Below, one piece after another: positions 30,175-39,199 of a stretch of DNA of 64,000 bases. The translations under genes were made by a program, and so were the position numbers. The notes under the pieces are model-generated. The model did no database searches, had not been told where the DNA came from, and worked only from the letters and a program-made list of their open reading frames with translations. Location of the stretch: the NCBI RefSeq assembly GCF_006335125.1, contig NZ_VDMO01000001.1, positions 1 through 64,000 of the forward strand, given 5' to 3'. Position 1 is the stretch's first letter. The number at the start of each line of letters is the position of its first letter. Source of the DNA: Deinococcus radiopugnans ATCC 19172. GTDB lineage: Bacteria > Deinococcota > Deinococci > Deinococcales > Deinococcaceae.

Positions 30175-30229
30175 GTCCCCGCCCCGGCATCCCGCACCAA
30201 CGTTTTCTCTCGGCTCAGGAGGCAAAGAC

Positions 30230-30877
30230 ATGGTGCAGTCCGCCCGCGCCCGGATCCTGGCCCGCTGGGCACGCCGCGCCCTGCTGAGTGGCCTGGGTGG
30301 TTTTGTCGTGGTGCAGGTTGCCCTGCGCGTATGGGTTCGGCGCCGTCCGCGCCCCATTCCCTATGGCTGGGCGTGGCTGCTGGAAAACCCCTGGCGGCGG
30401 CGCTACCGCGATCCTGTGCGGCTGGCCGGGGCCTGTGCCCTGCGCCCTGACGATCACGTCCTGGAAGCTGGCTGCGGGTCAGGGCTGTTCACCCGCGCCC
30501 TGGCCGAACGCTGTGCCCACCTGACTGCGCTGGACATTGAGCCCCGCTACCTGGCCCAGACGGCGGCCCGAACGGCGGGGCTCGGCAATCTGACGCTGCG
30601 GCAGGGCGACGTGGCGGCCCTGCCCTGCGCGTCCGGCAGTCTGGACGCCGTGGTGCTGATCTCGGTGCTGACCGAAACGCCCACGCCTGTGGCTGCCCTG
30701 CGCGAATGCCTGCGGGTGTTGCGCCCCGGAGGCCGGATCATTGTCGGCGAGGAATTTTTCGGCCCGGAATACGTGCGGCCCCGCACCGTGGACCGCTGGG
30801 CGGCAGCGGCTGGCCTGCGGCGCGTGGGCCGGCAGGGCAACGGCTGGGCGTATCTACAGGCTTACGCGGCGCCGTGA
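30230..30877 (+). CDS. Class I SAM-dependent methyltransferase with N-terminal membrane segment
   Basis: 215 aa from the ATG at 30230, with AGGAGG seven nt upstream. A hydrophobic helix at about 17-34 follows a basic N-terminus, so the protein is probably held at the membrane. SAM motif I is VLEAGCGSGLF (residues 78-88), then LDIEPRYL (acidic end of strand 2), GDVAALP and RVLRPGGRII. The fold is that of methyltransf_11-type enzymes; the substrate is unknown. It sits between the transporter and AnmK genes but has its own promoter. Confidence 0.83.
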   Translation: MVQSARARILARWARRALLSGLGGFVVVQVALRVWVRRRPRPIPYGWAWLLENPWRRRYRDPVRLAGACALRPDDHVLEAGCGSGLFTRALAERCAHLTALDIEPRYLAQTAARTAGLGNLTLRQGDVAALPCASGSLDAVVLISVLTETPTPVAALRECLRVLRPGGRIIVGEEFFGPEYVRPRTVDRWAAAAGLRRVGRQGNGWAYLQAYAAP

Positions 30878-31062
30878 CGGGCCTGGCCCACTCCGGCGCC
30901 TGACGGCAACCACCCACCTGTGGTGGTCCGATTCTGGTATGGAAGTGGTCTATAGTGACGGCCTATGGAACACCGTTTGGAAGAGTCGTGTGGGCGGTTC
31001 GGCGAGGCCAGTTCCGTTCACCGCGTCCGGGGCCGGGTGTCCCGTGGGTCTGGCAGGCGACC

Positions 31063-32229
31063 ATGACCCGCGCCCCCCGCCTGCTGGGCCTGATGAACGG
31101 CACCAGCGTGGACGGCATCGACGCCGTGCTGATCGAGCTTCCCGGCTGGCCCGCCGTGGGTGGGGGGGGCCGCCCACCCGCACTGGTGGGGCCAGCGCCG
31201 CGCGCCACCGTGCTGGAACATCGCTTTACCCCCTTTGCCGATGACCTGCGCGCCGCGCTGCTGGCCGCCAGCCGCGACGAGGCGAGGACCAGCGAGATCA
31301 CCCAGCTGAATGTCTGGCTGGGCGAGGCGCTGGCCGAGGCCGCCGCCGAACTCTCGGCCGACGCGGACCTGATCGCCAGCCACGGCCAGACAGTCCACCA
31401 CATTCCTGCGCCGGATGAGGCGCGCGGCTGGCACACCCGCTCCACGCTGCAGATTGGCGAGGCGTCGGTGATCGTGGAGCGCACCGGCAAACCGGTGGTC
31501 TCCGATTTCCGCGCCCCCGACATGGTGGCCGGGGGCCAGGGTGCGCCGCTGGTGCCCTTCGCGGACCGCTTGATGTACGCCGAGGCGGGGGTGCGCCGCG
31601 CGGTTCACAACCTGGGGGGCATCAGCAACCTGACGTACCTGCCCGGACTGGACGAGGCGGGGGTGATCGCCTTCGACACCGGCCCGGCCAACGCCTTAAT
31701 CGACGAGGCCGCCGAACTGTTCGGGGGGCGCTTCGACGACGGCGGGCGCATGGGGGCCAGCGGGCATGTGGCTGACTCCCTGGTGACCGCGTGGCGCAAC
31801 GACGCCTATCTGGCCGCGCCGCCGCCCAAGTCCACCGGCCGCGAGCGCTGGAACCTGCAGCGCCTGCCGGGCGTCTTCGAGCTGAATGCCCGCGATATTG
31901 CCGCCACCGTGACCGCCTTCAGCGTCCAGACCGTGGCCGATGCCTACGCGCGGTTCATCGTCCCGCGTGGTCTCGACGAAATCGTGGTGGCGGGCGGCGG
32001 CGCCTACAACCCGACGTTCATGGCGCAGCTGCGGGCCGCCCTGGCCCCCATCCCGGTGCTGACCTTCGAGGAACGCGGCTGGAACTCCAGCGCCAGGGAA
32101 GCCGCCGCCTTCGCTCTTCTGGGGTATTACGCGTATCAGGGCTGGCAAAATACGCTGCCGCACACCACCGGGGCGCGGCACGCGGTGATCGCCGGGAAGC
32201 TGTCGCGCCCGGTGGGGGAGGGGGGCTGA
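31063..32229 (+). CDS. anmK: Anhydro-N-acetylmuramic acid kinase
   Basis: 388 aa from the ATG at 31063. The frame is open from 30955, but the family begins with the [17 protein letters not shown] motif, placed here at residues 7-23. Other family marks: [53 protein letters not shown] and a late [10 protein letters not shown]. AnmK opens and phosphorylates 1,6-anhydroMurNAc to MurNAc-6-P, the substrate of MurQ encoded upstream. A TATAGT box at 30951-30956 may be its promoter. Length is normal. Confidence 0.92.
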   Translation: MTRAPRLLGLMNGTSVDGIDAVLIELPGWPAVGGGGRPPALVGPAPRATVLEHRFTPFADDLRAALLAASRDEARTSEITQLNVWLGEALAEAAAELSADADLIASHGQTVHHIPAPDEARGWHTRSTLQIGEASVIVERTGKPVVSDFRAPDMVAGGQGAPLVPFADRLMYAEAGVRRAVHNLGGISNLTYLPGLDEAGVIAFDTGPANALIDEAAELFGGRFDDGGRMGASGHVADSLVTAWRNDAYLAAPPPKSTGRERWNLQRLPGVFELNARDIAATVTAFSVQTVADAYARFIVPRGLDEIVVAGGGAYNPTFMAQLRAALAPIPVLTFEERGWNSSAREAAAFALLGYYAYQGWQNTLPHTTGARHAVIAGKLSRPVGEGG

Positions 32230-32414
32230 CTGCCGGCGTCGCGGCGCGTCCGTGCGGATGAGTGGTCCTGAGGACTCCGGCGCATCCGCGACGTCCACTC
32301 CGCCCTGTCACCGTCCGTTTCTCCCTTTCATCCCTGTTCAACCAAACTCCTGATCAGGTGCCGTGCTCCCACCGAAGGATGGTGTTCGCTCACCCGCTGC
32401 GCTGAACCTGGGCC

Positions 32415-32420
32415 GATACT
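32415..32420 (+). promoter_or_regulatory. -10 box for the DUF1175 gene, leaderless type
   Basis: GATACT ends six nt before the ATG at 32427, the same spacing as at 2687 and 20297. No ribosome site is present. Confidence 0.4.
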
Positions 32421-32426
32421 GGACCC

Positions 32427-33173
32427 ATGACGCGGCAGCTCATCCGGTGCGCTCTGTGCCTGCTGGCCTGCCTCCTGCCGGGCGCAGGCGTATCGCAGTC
32501 GGCCGCTCCGCTGCGCACCCCCGGCGCGGCGGACCGGGACCGCGACGGCTATCCGGACGCCGCCGAACTGGTGGGCCAGGACCGCGCCAACTTCGCCGAC
32601 TGGTTCGCCGCCGTGGCCGAGAGCCAGTACTACGGGATGAACGCCGACTGGAAACCCGAGGACCGCGACTGCGGCGGCCTGCTGCGCTACGCCTTTGTCA
32701 ACGCGCTGATGCCGCACGACGCGGCGTGGTTCGCCCGGTTCAAATTCCTGCCCCGCCCCCGTCTCGGCCCGGTGCAGGCGTTCAGCTACCCGCTGCCGGT
32801 GGTCAGCCGCTCGGTGTTTCGGGTGGCCGGCGGGGCGTACCAGTCGGGCGACATCCAGGCCGGAAAACTGGTGGGACGCACCACCGTCCAGTACCTCTCG
32901 ACGTACTCGATGGTCCGGGTCTCGCGGGACCTGGCGCGGGCCAGACGCGGTGACCTGCTGATCTTCATCCGGCCCGACCTGCGTTCGTACCACAGCATGG
33001 TGTACCTGGGAGACGGCCGAGTGGTGTACCACACCGGGGCCAGCCCCCAGGAGGGCGGCGAGGTGCGGCTGCTGAGCGTCCAGAGCCTGCTGCGCTACGC
33101 CGAGCGCGCCTTTCACCCGGCGGGCAGCAACCCCAACTTTCTGGGCGTGTACCGCTGGAAGATCCTGGACTGA
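32427..33173 (+). CDS. DUF1175 family secreted protein (YfaT-like)
   Basis: 248 aa. Signal peptide at about 1-26, then a calcium-type DRDRDGYPDAAEL loop. The main domain has DCGGLLRYAFVNAL with a likely active-site Cys and SYHSMVYLGDGRVVYHTG with a His, which is the layout of NlpC/P60-like papain-fold enzymes. In enterobacteria the DUF1175 gene yfaT lies beside an alpha-2-macroglobulin gene; no such partner is seen here. It would act in the envelope. Enzymatic activity is inferred from the Cys-His pattern only. Confidence 0.75.
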   Translation: MTRQLIRCALCLLACLLPGAGVSQSAAPLRTPGAADRDRDGYPDAAELVGQDRANFADWFAAVAESQYYGMNADWKPEDRDCGGLLRYAFVNALMPHDAAWFARFKFLPRPRLGPVQAFSYPLPVVSRSVFRVAGGAYQSGDIQAGKLVGRTTVQYLSTYSMVRVSRDLARARRGDLLIFIRPDLRSYHSMVYLGDGRVVYHTGASPQEGGEVRLLSVQSLLRYAERAFHPAGSNPNFLGVYRWKILD

Positions 33174-33194
33174 GCCCTGCGGCCAGCCCTCGCG

Positions 33195-33758
33195 TCAGTG
33201 CCGCAGCAGGACCTCGGCCTCCACCTCCACCGGAATGCCCCAGGGCAGTTCGGCCAGGCCCACCGCCGACCGGGCGTGCTGGCCGGTGTCCGGACCAAAT
33301 ACCTCCAGGACCACGGCGGAAAAGCCGTTGATCACCTGCGGCAGGGCCGTGAATCCGGGCGCGGCGTTGACCATGCCGTGAACCCGCACCCAGGCGGCGA
33401 TCCGGTCCAGGCTGCCCAGTTCGCGGCGCAGGCTGCCCAGCACCGACAGCGCCACCAGCCGCGCGGCGGCCTGGGCCTGGGCCGGCGAGACCTCCAGGCC
33501 CACCTTGCCCAGCGGCCCGGCCAGCGTGCCGTCCGGCGCCTGCGGGCCGTGGCCGGACACGATGGCCCGCAGGCCCACCACCCGCACCATCGCGAACGGC
33601 AGCGCCACGCCGGCCGGCAGCTGAACGGCCGGCGGCAGGCTCAGGCCGAGTTCGCGCAGGCGGGCCTCAGCGCCCACGGAACCCACGGGCCGACTTCGGC
33701 GCCGTCCCACACGGTTGCGGCAGCCCAGCGTGTTCCACGTGGGCGGGGTGGCAGGCAT
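33195..33758 (-). CDS. RidA/YjgF family protein
   Basis: 187 aa from the ATG at 33758, six nt after the hydrolase stop. A GTG at 33677 (160 aa) would match the family length better (EARLRELGLSLPP), so the first 27 residues are in doubt. The domain shows the YjgF pattern with IVSGHGPQAPDG, LSVLGSLRRELGSLD and VNAAPGFTALPQVINGFS, of the Atu1953-like subgroup. Classic RidA deaminates reactive enamines; this subgroup lacks a proven reaction. Cotranscribed with a dienelactone-hydrolase-like gene. Confidence 0.78.
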   Translation of the reverse strand: MPATPPTWNTLGCRNRVGRRRSRPVGSVGAEARLRELGLSLPPAVQLPAGVALPFAMVRVVGLRAIVSGHGPQAPDGTLAGPLGKVGLEVSPAQAQAAARLVALSVLGSLRRELGSLDRIAAWVRVHGMVNAAPGFTALPQVINGFSAVVLEVFGPDTGQHARSAVGLAELPWGIPVEVEAEVLLRH

Positions 33759-33764
33759 GGGGCG

Positions 33765-34637
33765 TCATTCGGTCAGCGCCTGCCTGAAAAACTGGACCAC
33801 TTCGAGGCGGGCGGCGGCCCTGGCCGCCGGATGGGGGGCCGACAAGCCCTCGCCGCCGCGGCCCCGGTGCACAAAAGGATCGTGGTAGGTATACGGGGCC
33901 TCGAACATGTTGAATCCGTGTTCGGCGCCGGGGTACACGACGGTCCGGATATGGGCGCGGTCCACGGGGTCCAGACCGGCGATCAGCTCGCGGTCCTCCT
34001 CGCCAGGGTCGTCGTAGCGGTCCTGTCCTCCCACCAGCACCAGGACGCTGGCCCCGGTCAGCCCGCGCAGGGCGTACCCAGGAACAGTGTTGTAGATCCA
34101 GCACGCCGGGTAGAAGGCCGCGTGGGCGGCGAACTGCTGGCCTGCGGGCAGGTACAGGTCACGGGCCTGCCGGGTGGCGCCCAGCAGGGTCACCACGCCG
34201 CCCCAGGAAAAACCCAGCAGGCCGATGCGGCGGGCGTCCACCTGCGGGTGTGCGGCCAGCACCGCGAAGGCCCCAAAGACATCCGGCAGGTTTTCGTGCG
34301 CCGCCGCTGGCCGGCCCGCCGCGCCGCCCGCCAGGCCACGCGCGCCAAACATGTCGAGTTCCAGCGTGGTGACACCCGCGCGGTTCAGGTCCAGCGCGTG
34401 CGCCTGCCCGCGCGAGTCGATGCCGTTGGAGCCGTGCGCGATCACGACCGCTGGTCCTGGCCCGTCCGCCCCGACCGGCAGTTGCAGGCGGCCACCAATC
34501 TGCACCGTCGTTCCGTCGAGGGCCTGGACCGGAAAACACAGGTGCCGGGTCAGCAGGGTGGGGAAGGCCTCGCCGTCTGCCGGGGGTGTCAGACTCACGC
34601 GGGCCACCGGGCGAAATGGACGGGGATCATGGGGCAT
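33765..34637 (-). CDS. Dienelactone hydrolase-like alpha/beta hydrolase
   Basis: 290 aa if begun at the ATG at 34637. The triad is S144 in GLLGFSWGG, D206 in GGQDRYDD and H240 in PGAEHGFNMF, so a Ser replaces the Cys of true dienelactone hydrolases. AVVIAHGSNG matches the oxyanion-hole region. No signal peptide. A strong promoter (TTGACA/TACGAT) overlaps the ATG, which suggests the real start is a GTG at 34607 or 34598, shortening the protein by 10 or 13 residues. Ester or lactone substrate unknown. RidA follows in the operon. Confidence 0.78.
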   Translation of the reverse strand: MPHDPRPFRPVARVSLTPPADGEAFPTLLTRHLCFPVQALDGTTVQIGGRLQLPVGADGPGPAVVIAHGSNGIDSRGQAHALDLNRAGVTTLELDMFGARGLAGGAAGRPAAAHENLPDVFGAFAVLAAHPQVDARRIGLLGFSWGGVVTLLGATRQARDLYLPAGQQFAAHAAFYPACWIYNTVPGYALRGLTGASVLVLVGGQDRYDDPGEEDRELIAGLDPVDRAHIRTVVYPGAEHGFNMFEAPYTYHDPFVHRGRGGEGLSAPHPAARAAARLEVVQFFRQALTE

Positions 34638-34664
34638 CGTAGGAGGGCCGTATGGCGCTGTCAA
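34636..34664 (-). promoter_or_regulatory. Sigma-70 promoter of the hydrolase-RidA pair
   Basis: Minus strand: TTGACA (34664-34659), 17-bp spacer, TACGAT (34641-34636). Perfect -35. The -10 overlaps the ATG at 34637, so that ATG may not be in the transcript. Confidence 0.65.
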
Positions 34665-34771
34665 GCGTGGTCCTGGCCTGAACGGCGGAGGCGGACGGCG
34701 GCCCATTGTCCCGCTGCTGCATCCTGTGCCACCACACCTGATTCATCACGTCTCCCGGCTTGCCTTTAAGC

Positions 34772-34777
34772 TATCTT
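34772..34777 (+). promoter_or_regulatory. -10 box for the GAF histidine kinase, leaderless type
   Basis: TATCTT ends five nt before the ATG at 34783. The intervening GAGGA is too close to the ATG to serve as a ribosome site. Confidence 0.4.
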
Positions 34778-34782
34778 GAGGA

Positions 34783-37485
34783 ATGGTTCATCCGGCCCCG
34801 GCGGCCAGCACGCCGTTTTCCTCTCTGGCAGCAGACTTGCAGGCCGTTTCCGAACAGCTTGCGGGCGCCTCGTCTGCCGAGGCGGTCTGCGGCAGCATCC
34901 TCGCGTCGGTGGTGGGTGCCCTGGGCGCGGTGTCGGCCACCATCGCGCTGCTTGTTGCAGACGGGCAACCGCAGGCCGGAGAGCTGAAAGTGATCGCCCA
35001 CCGGGGAGAGGGGGCGGACGCTCAACCACGCTGGCATGGCGTCCCAGGCCATCCCTCGCCCGCCGGTGACGCCGTACGGCGCCGCGAAGCGCTGTACTTC
35101 AGCACCCCTGCCGAACTGACCCACGCCTACCCGCATCTCGCGGCGCGGCCCATCCCCCTGTCGGCCTGCGCCGCGCTGCCGCTGGTGCTGGACGGGCAGG
35201 GCATCGGCACGCTGCTCGTGGAGTTTCGGGAAGCGCACGTCTTCAGGTCCGAACAGCAGTCTTTTCTGCGAATCCTGGCCGCGCAGGGCGCCACCGCGCT
35301 GGGCCGCGTGCAGCTGCTCAGCGAGCTGGAGGCGCGGGTGGCGGCCCGCACCGCCGAGCTGGAGGCGCAGAACCGGGCGCTGCAGGAGGAGGGCGCGGCC
35401 CTCGACGCCTTCGTGGCGTACAAGGAGTCGATCGGGGCCGAGCGCGACGTGGTGGCGCTGGCCCAGCAGGCGATTCACGTGCTGCGCACCAGTCTGTCGC
35501 ACGTCAGCGCCGCGTACTACGAACTCGACGGCCCGCTGTGGAAGGCGCGGGCGTGGTCCAGCGACGTTTCTGACGAGGTCATGCAGCAGATCCGGGCGGG
35601 GGTGCCGCTGGACGCCGCCAACTTCGCCGAGGCCGCCCGCACGCGCGCCGCCGTGTTCGCCGACGGCTGGGACGCCGGCGCCAACAGCCTGCCCAGCACC
35701 GAGTCGTACGGCGCGGTGGCGCTGGTGCCGCTGATGATCGGTGAGACGCTGCACAGTCTGTTCGCGGTGGGCACCGCCGAGGCCCGCGCCTGGAGTGAGC
35801 GTGAGCGGGCCATCGTGCGGGCGGTGACGCGCGGGCTGGGGCTGACGCTGGAGCGCACCGAACATCTGCGGCAGCTGGCACAGGAACGCACCACCCTGGC
35901 CGCCCGCACGGCGGCGCTGGAGGCCTTCGCCGAGCTGACCCGGGACCTGTCCCTGAGCGCCGACCCCTACGGCCTGATCGAGCGGGCCGAGGCCACGGTG
36001 CTGTCGCTGCTGCCCCCCGGCTACGCGGCCTTCTGGGAAATCCAGGACGGGCGCTGGCACGCCACCCGGCTGACCGGTGACGTGGGCAGCGCAGAGTTGC
36101 AGGCGGTGATCGACGCGGGGCTGCCCGCCGGCCAGACCCCCACGCTGGACATTCCGCAGCGCACGCGCGCGCCGTTTTACCAGGACGTGTACCCGCAGGG
36201 GGCCGACACACCGGCCAGGGCGGTCAGTCACGTCAATGCCGTGGCCACCCTGCCGGTCCTGGTGAACGGCGAGGTGCGCGGGGTCTTCAACGTGCCGCTG
36301 TTTGACGTGCGGGCGTGGAGCGAGTCCGACCGGGCGGTGCTGGAGACGGTGGTCCGCAGTCTGGGGCTGGCGCTGGAGCGTTCGGAGGTGCAGCGCGCCC
36401 TGGACCAGACCCAGCACTACCTGCGGGTGGCCGCCGAGAACGCGCCGATTCTGCTGTTCGTCACCGATGCCCAGGGGGTCTTCACGCTCTCGGAGGGACG
36501 TCTGCTGACGCAGCTCGGGCTGCGGCCCGGTCAGGCGGTGGGCCATTCGGCCACGGCCCTGTTCGCCCGCGAGCCGGACCTGCGCGAGGGACGGCGGCTG
36601 GCGCAGGCGCTGGCCGGCGAGGTGGCCCACGACCTGACGCATTTCGCGAGCACTGGGGTGTCGCTGGAAAGCTGGTTCATTCCGGTCAAAGACAGCCGGG
36701 GCGCGGTGACGGAGGTGGTGGGCGTGTCGCTGGACGTCACCGAACGCCTGGAAGCGCAGCGCCGCATCGAGCGCGCCAACGAGGCCCTGCAGCGCAGCAA
36801 CGCCGAACTCGAACAGTTTGCTTACGTCGCGTCGCACGACCTGCAAGAGCCGCTGCGCACCATCACCAGTTTCTCGCAGCTGCTGACCAGCAAGTACAGC
36901 GGCCAGCTGGACCCCCGGGCCGAGACCTACGTCCGCCTGATCAACGAGGGCACCGGGCGCATGGCCCAGCTGCTGCAGGACCTGCTGGCCTTTGCGCGCG
37001 TGACCAGCGGGGCCGAGACGCTGGTGCCGGTGGACACCGGCACCGTGCTGGCGCAGGTGGTGGGCGACCTGCATGCGCAGATCGAGCGGACCGGCGCGCA
37101 GGTGCGGGTGGACCGGCTGCCCGCCGTGCTGGGCGACGTCTCGCAACTGCGGCAGGTGTTCCAGAACCTGATCGGCAACGCCCTGAAATTCAGTGATCCG
37201 GCCCGCCCCCCGCTGATCAGGGTGAGCGCGGCGCACGACGGAGCGTTCATCCGCTTCTCGGTGTCGGACAACGGCATTGGCATCGCGCCGGAATTCTACG
37301 AGCGTATCTTCACCATTTTTCAGCGCCTGCACGGGCGCGAGCAGTATGAGGGCAACGGCATCGGCCTGTCGATCACGCGCAAGATTGCCCAGCGGCACGG
37401 CGGCGAGGTCTGGCTGGAAAGCACGCCGGGCGAGGGCACCACCTTCTTCCTGACCCTGCCGGCCATGGCCGCTGAAACGGGCTGA
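34783..37485 (+). CDS. Sensor histidine kinase with three GAF domains and a PAS domain
   Basis: 900 aa, cytoplasmic. GAF-like domains at about 15-180, 215-365 and 385-540, split by coiled coils, then a PAS domain (about 545-655) and a HisKA with H685 (YVASHDLQEPLRT). HATPase follows: NLIGNALKFS, DNGIGIAPEFYERIF, GNGIGLSI and GEGTTFFLTLP. The kinase core is of the kind often found with bacteriophytochromes and phytochrome-like GAF proteins, but no chromophore Cys setting was recognised. No response-regulator gene is adjacent, so the partner lies elsewhere. Confidence 0.88.
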   Translation: MVHPAPAASTPFSSLAADLQAVSEQLAGASSAEAVCGSILASVVGALGAVSATIALLVADGQPQAGELKVIAHRGEGADAQPRWHGVPGHPSPAGDAVRRREALYFSTPAELTHAYPHLAARPIPLSACAALPLVLDGQGIGTLLVEFREAHVFRSEQQSFLRILAAQGATALGRVQLLSELEARVAARTAELEAQNRALQEEGAALDAFVAYKESIGAERDVVALAQQAIHVLRTSLSHVSAAYYELDGPLWKARAWSSDVSDEVMQQIRAGVPLDAANFAEAARTRAAVFADGWDAGANSLPSTESYGAVALVPLMIGETLHSLFAVGTAEARAWSERERAIVRAVTRGLGLTLERTEHLRQLAQERTTLAARTAALEAFAELTRDLSLSADPYGLIERAEATVLSLLPPGYAAFWEIQDGRWHATRLTGDVGSAELQAVIDAGLPAGQTPTLDIPQRTRAPFYQDVYPQGADTPARAVSHVNAVATLPVLVNGEVRGVFNVPLFDVRAWSESDRAVLETVVRSLGLALERSEVQRALDQTQHYLRVAAENAPILLFVTDAQGVFTLSEGRLLTQLGLRPGQAVGHSATALFAREPDLREGRRLAQALAGEVAHDLTHFASTGVSLESWFIPVKDSRGAVTEVVGVSLDVTERLEAQRRIERANEALQRSNAELEQFAYVASHDLQEPLRTITSFSQLLTSKYSGQLDPRAETYVRLINEGTGRMAQLLQDLLAFARVTSGAETLVPVDTGTVLAQVVGDLHAQIERTGAQVRVDRLPAVLGDVSQLRQVFQNLIGNALKFSDPARPPLIRVSAAHDGAFIRFSVSDNGIGIAPEFYERIFTIFQRLHGREQYEGNGIGLSITRKIAQRHGGEVWLESTPGEGTTFFLTLPAMAAETG

Positions 37486-37693
37486 GGGCTGTCCCGGCGG
37501 CCACCGACGCAGCCGCAGTCTGGGCTGGCCCCCACTGCGGACCCGGCCCCGGACTGCGGTGCCGGCGCGTGGTCCGATTTTTCTGTGACGGCTGGCGCCA
37601 CGAGCCGTGGCCCACGTCGTGGCAGACGGATGGGAGGGCGCCTGGTGTGACGGCTCAGCGTGGTCAGGGGTCAGCGGCGCACCGCAGGAACGC

Positions 37694-38761
37694 TCACTCG
37701 ACCTCTTCCGCGGCCACCAGCGCGGCCCGGCGGGTGTTCCTGTCCAGCTTGGCGTAGACCGCCGAGGTGGCGATAGACGCGTGGCCCAGTACATCGGCAA
37801 CGACGTGCAGGTCTTTGGTGGCGCGGTACAGTCGCGTGCCCGCCGTGCGGCGCAGCGCGTGCACCCCGCGCAGGGTTTCGTCCAGTCCCAGCAGCCGCCC
37901 GTAAGCCGAAACCACGCTGTACAGCCCACGGTTCGAGAGCCGCCCGTGGCGGGCCGCCGGCTGGAAGGACACCAGCAGCGCCCCGTGGTCTGCTGGACCG
38001 TGTGGCACTAGGGCGGCGCGGGCCGTCAGCCAGCGGCTCAGGATCGCCAGCGTGCCCGGCGGAATGTCGACGGTGCGCGCCTTGCGCCCCTTGCCGTGCC
38101 GGACCCGCAACCGGGCCGCGCGCAGGTCGAGATCCCCCACATCCAGCCGCACCATCTCGTCGAGTCGCAGGCCCAGCCGCGCGCCCAGCACCAGAATGGC
38201 CAGGTCCCGGGCCTGCCGCTCGGGGGGATGGCCCAGGGCCTGGGGCAGCGCCAGCAATTCGCCCAGCAGCGGGGTGGGCAGCGCCCCCTTGCGCTCATGG
38301 GCCGCCGTACGGGTCCTGGGGGCGCGCACCTCACGCGTGGGGTCCTCGTCCAGCACCCCGGCCCAGACCAGCGCGCGGGTCAGGGCCCGCACCCCATACA
38401 GGTAGGTGCGGGCGCTGTCGGCGGACAGGCGGGCGGTGCCTGGCGACTCGTGCGCGGTGCGCGGACGGCGCGGCCGGGTGCGCAGGTGCAGCAGGTACTG
38501 CTCGACGTGCTCGCTGGTCAGCTGGTTGAGGGCCAGGGTCTGCGCCCCGCTCCAGCACCACGCCAGAAAGTCGCGAATCGCCAGATGGTAGTTGCGCAGC
38601 GTTCGGTCACTGGTGTCGGAGCCGGCCACCCCCTTGAGGCGAACGTGATACGTCACCAACCCGCACAGGGCGGCCACGTCCCGAGCCTGGACCGCCTGCA
38701 TCGCCTGACTGCGCCGGGCGGCGGTGTGGCTCCAGGGAGAGGCCAGGACAAGATCAGTCAC
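37694..38761 (-). CDS. Tyrosine recombinase/integrase
   Basis: 355 aa from a GTG at 38761. An upstream ATG is out of frame and quickly stops. SAM-like N-terminal core-binding domain (about 35-145), then the catalytic domain with all six residues: R199 (LGLRLDEM), K224 (RHGKGRK), H301 and R304 (HALRRTAG), H327 (LGHAS) and Y336 (SAVYAKL). It should cut and join DNA at paired inverted arms. No other phage or integron genes are near, so it looks like a stand-alone or resolvase-type enzyme. A perfect 12-8-12 inverted repeat lies nine bp above its start. Confidence 0.88.
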   Translation of the reverse strand: MTDLVLASPWSHTAARRSQAMQAVQARDVAALCGLVTYHVRLKGVAGSDTSDRTLRNYHLAIRDFLAWCWSGAQTLALNQLTSEHVEQYLLHLRTRPRRPRTAHESPGTARLSADSARTYLYGVRALTRALVWAGVLDEDPTREVRAPRTRTAAHERKGALPTPLLGELLALPQALGHPPERQARDLAILVLGARLGLRLDEMVRLDVGDLDLRAARLRVRHGKGRKARTVDIPPGTLAILSRWLTARAALVPHGPADHGALLVSFQPAARHGRLSNRGLYSVVSAYGRLLGLDETLRGVHALRRTAGTRLYRATKDLHVVADVLGHASIATSAVYAKLDRNTRRAALVAAEEVE

Positions 38762-38770
38762 TCAATCATG

Positions 38771-38802
38771 TTACTGTTGCTTATAACACTAAGCAACAGT
38801 AA
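38771..38802. repeat. Lox-like 12-8-12 perfect inverted repeat at the recombinase start
   Basis: Left arm TTACTGTTGCTT (38771-38782), central ATAACACT (38783-38790), right arm AAGCAACAGTAA (38791-38802). The arms are exact reverse complements. Two arms of 11-13 bp around a 6-8 bp asymmetric centre is the form of tyrosine-recombinase crossover sites such as loxP and FRT. It also overlaps the likely promoter of the recombinase gene, so it could instead, or also, be an operator. Confidence 0.65.
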
Positions 38803-39199
38803 GCCCAATCTTCGACGCCACGGCAGATACAGTGGGTGTCCCAGCTCCGACACACCCGCCGCCCACTGGGACAGAGGTCTGTCACCGAATCTCAGCAGTG
38901 AAGGGGGAAACCGGTGGGTCCGACATCCCGCCACCTTTGAGCCAAGCGGGAAGCCGAGCGGGAAACCGTCACCGCACCCGTGGCCGAGAAAAATATGATC
39001 CGTCGCGCTGGGCGGACGCGAGCAGCAGTGACACCCCTATATATCTATATATGGTGCGGCCCACGGCGGGCGCCGAAGAGCGCTCCGCCCTGAAACCTGC
39101 TGTGTACTGCCGCTCACGGGTCATCCTGATCGGAGCGCGTATGCTGGCCCCGCGCGGGGCCGGAGTCTTCAACCTGGGCTGACCCGCAGAGGTAGCGCC
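38803..39199. other. Unassigned intergenic region with AT-rich patch
   Basis: No gene is supported. It holds a near-palindromic AT-rich block (TATATA TC TATATA, inside 39039-39054), unusual against this GC content, and a 16-bp GC palindrome GGCCCCGCGCGGGGCC (39146-39161) about 40 bp before the ABC exporter ATG. TATGCT at 39140-39145 could be a -10 for that gene. Confidence 0.4.

Noticed and set aside
34771..37929. A 1052-codon open frame on the minus strand opposite the GAF histidine kinase
   Set aside because: The plus-strand kinase has complete domains. The minus frame has no recognisable domain and is a by-product of high GC.
38969..39172. A 67-codon minus-strand frame between the recombinase and the ABC exporter
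   Set aside because: No ribosome site, no known domain, and it crosses the AT-rich patch and the GC palindrome.
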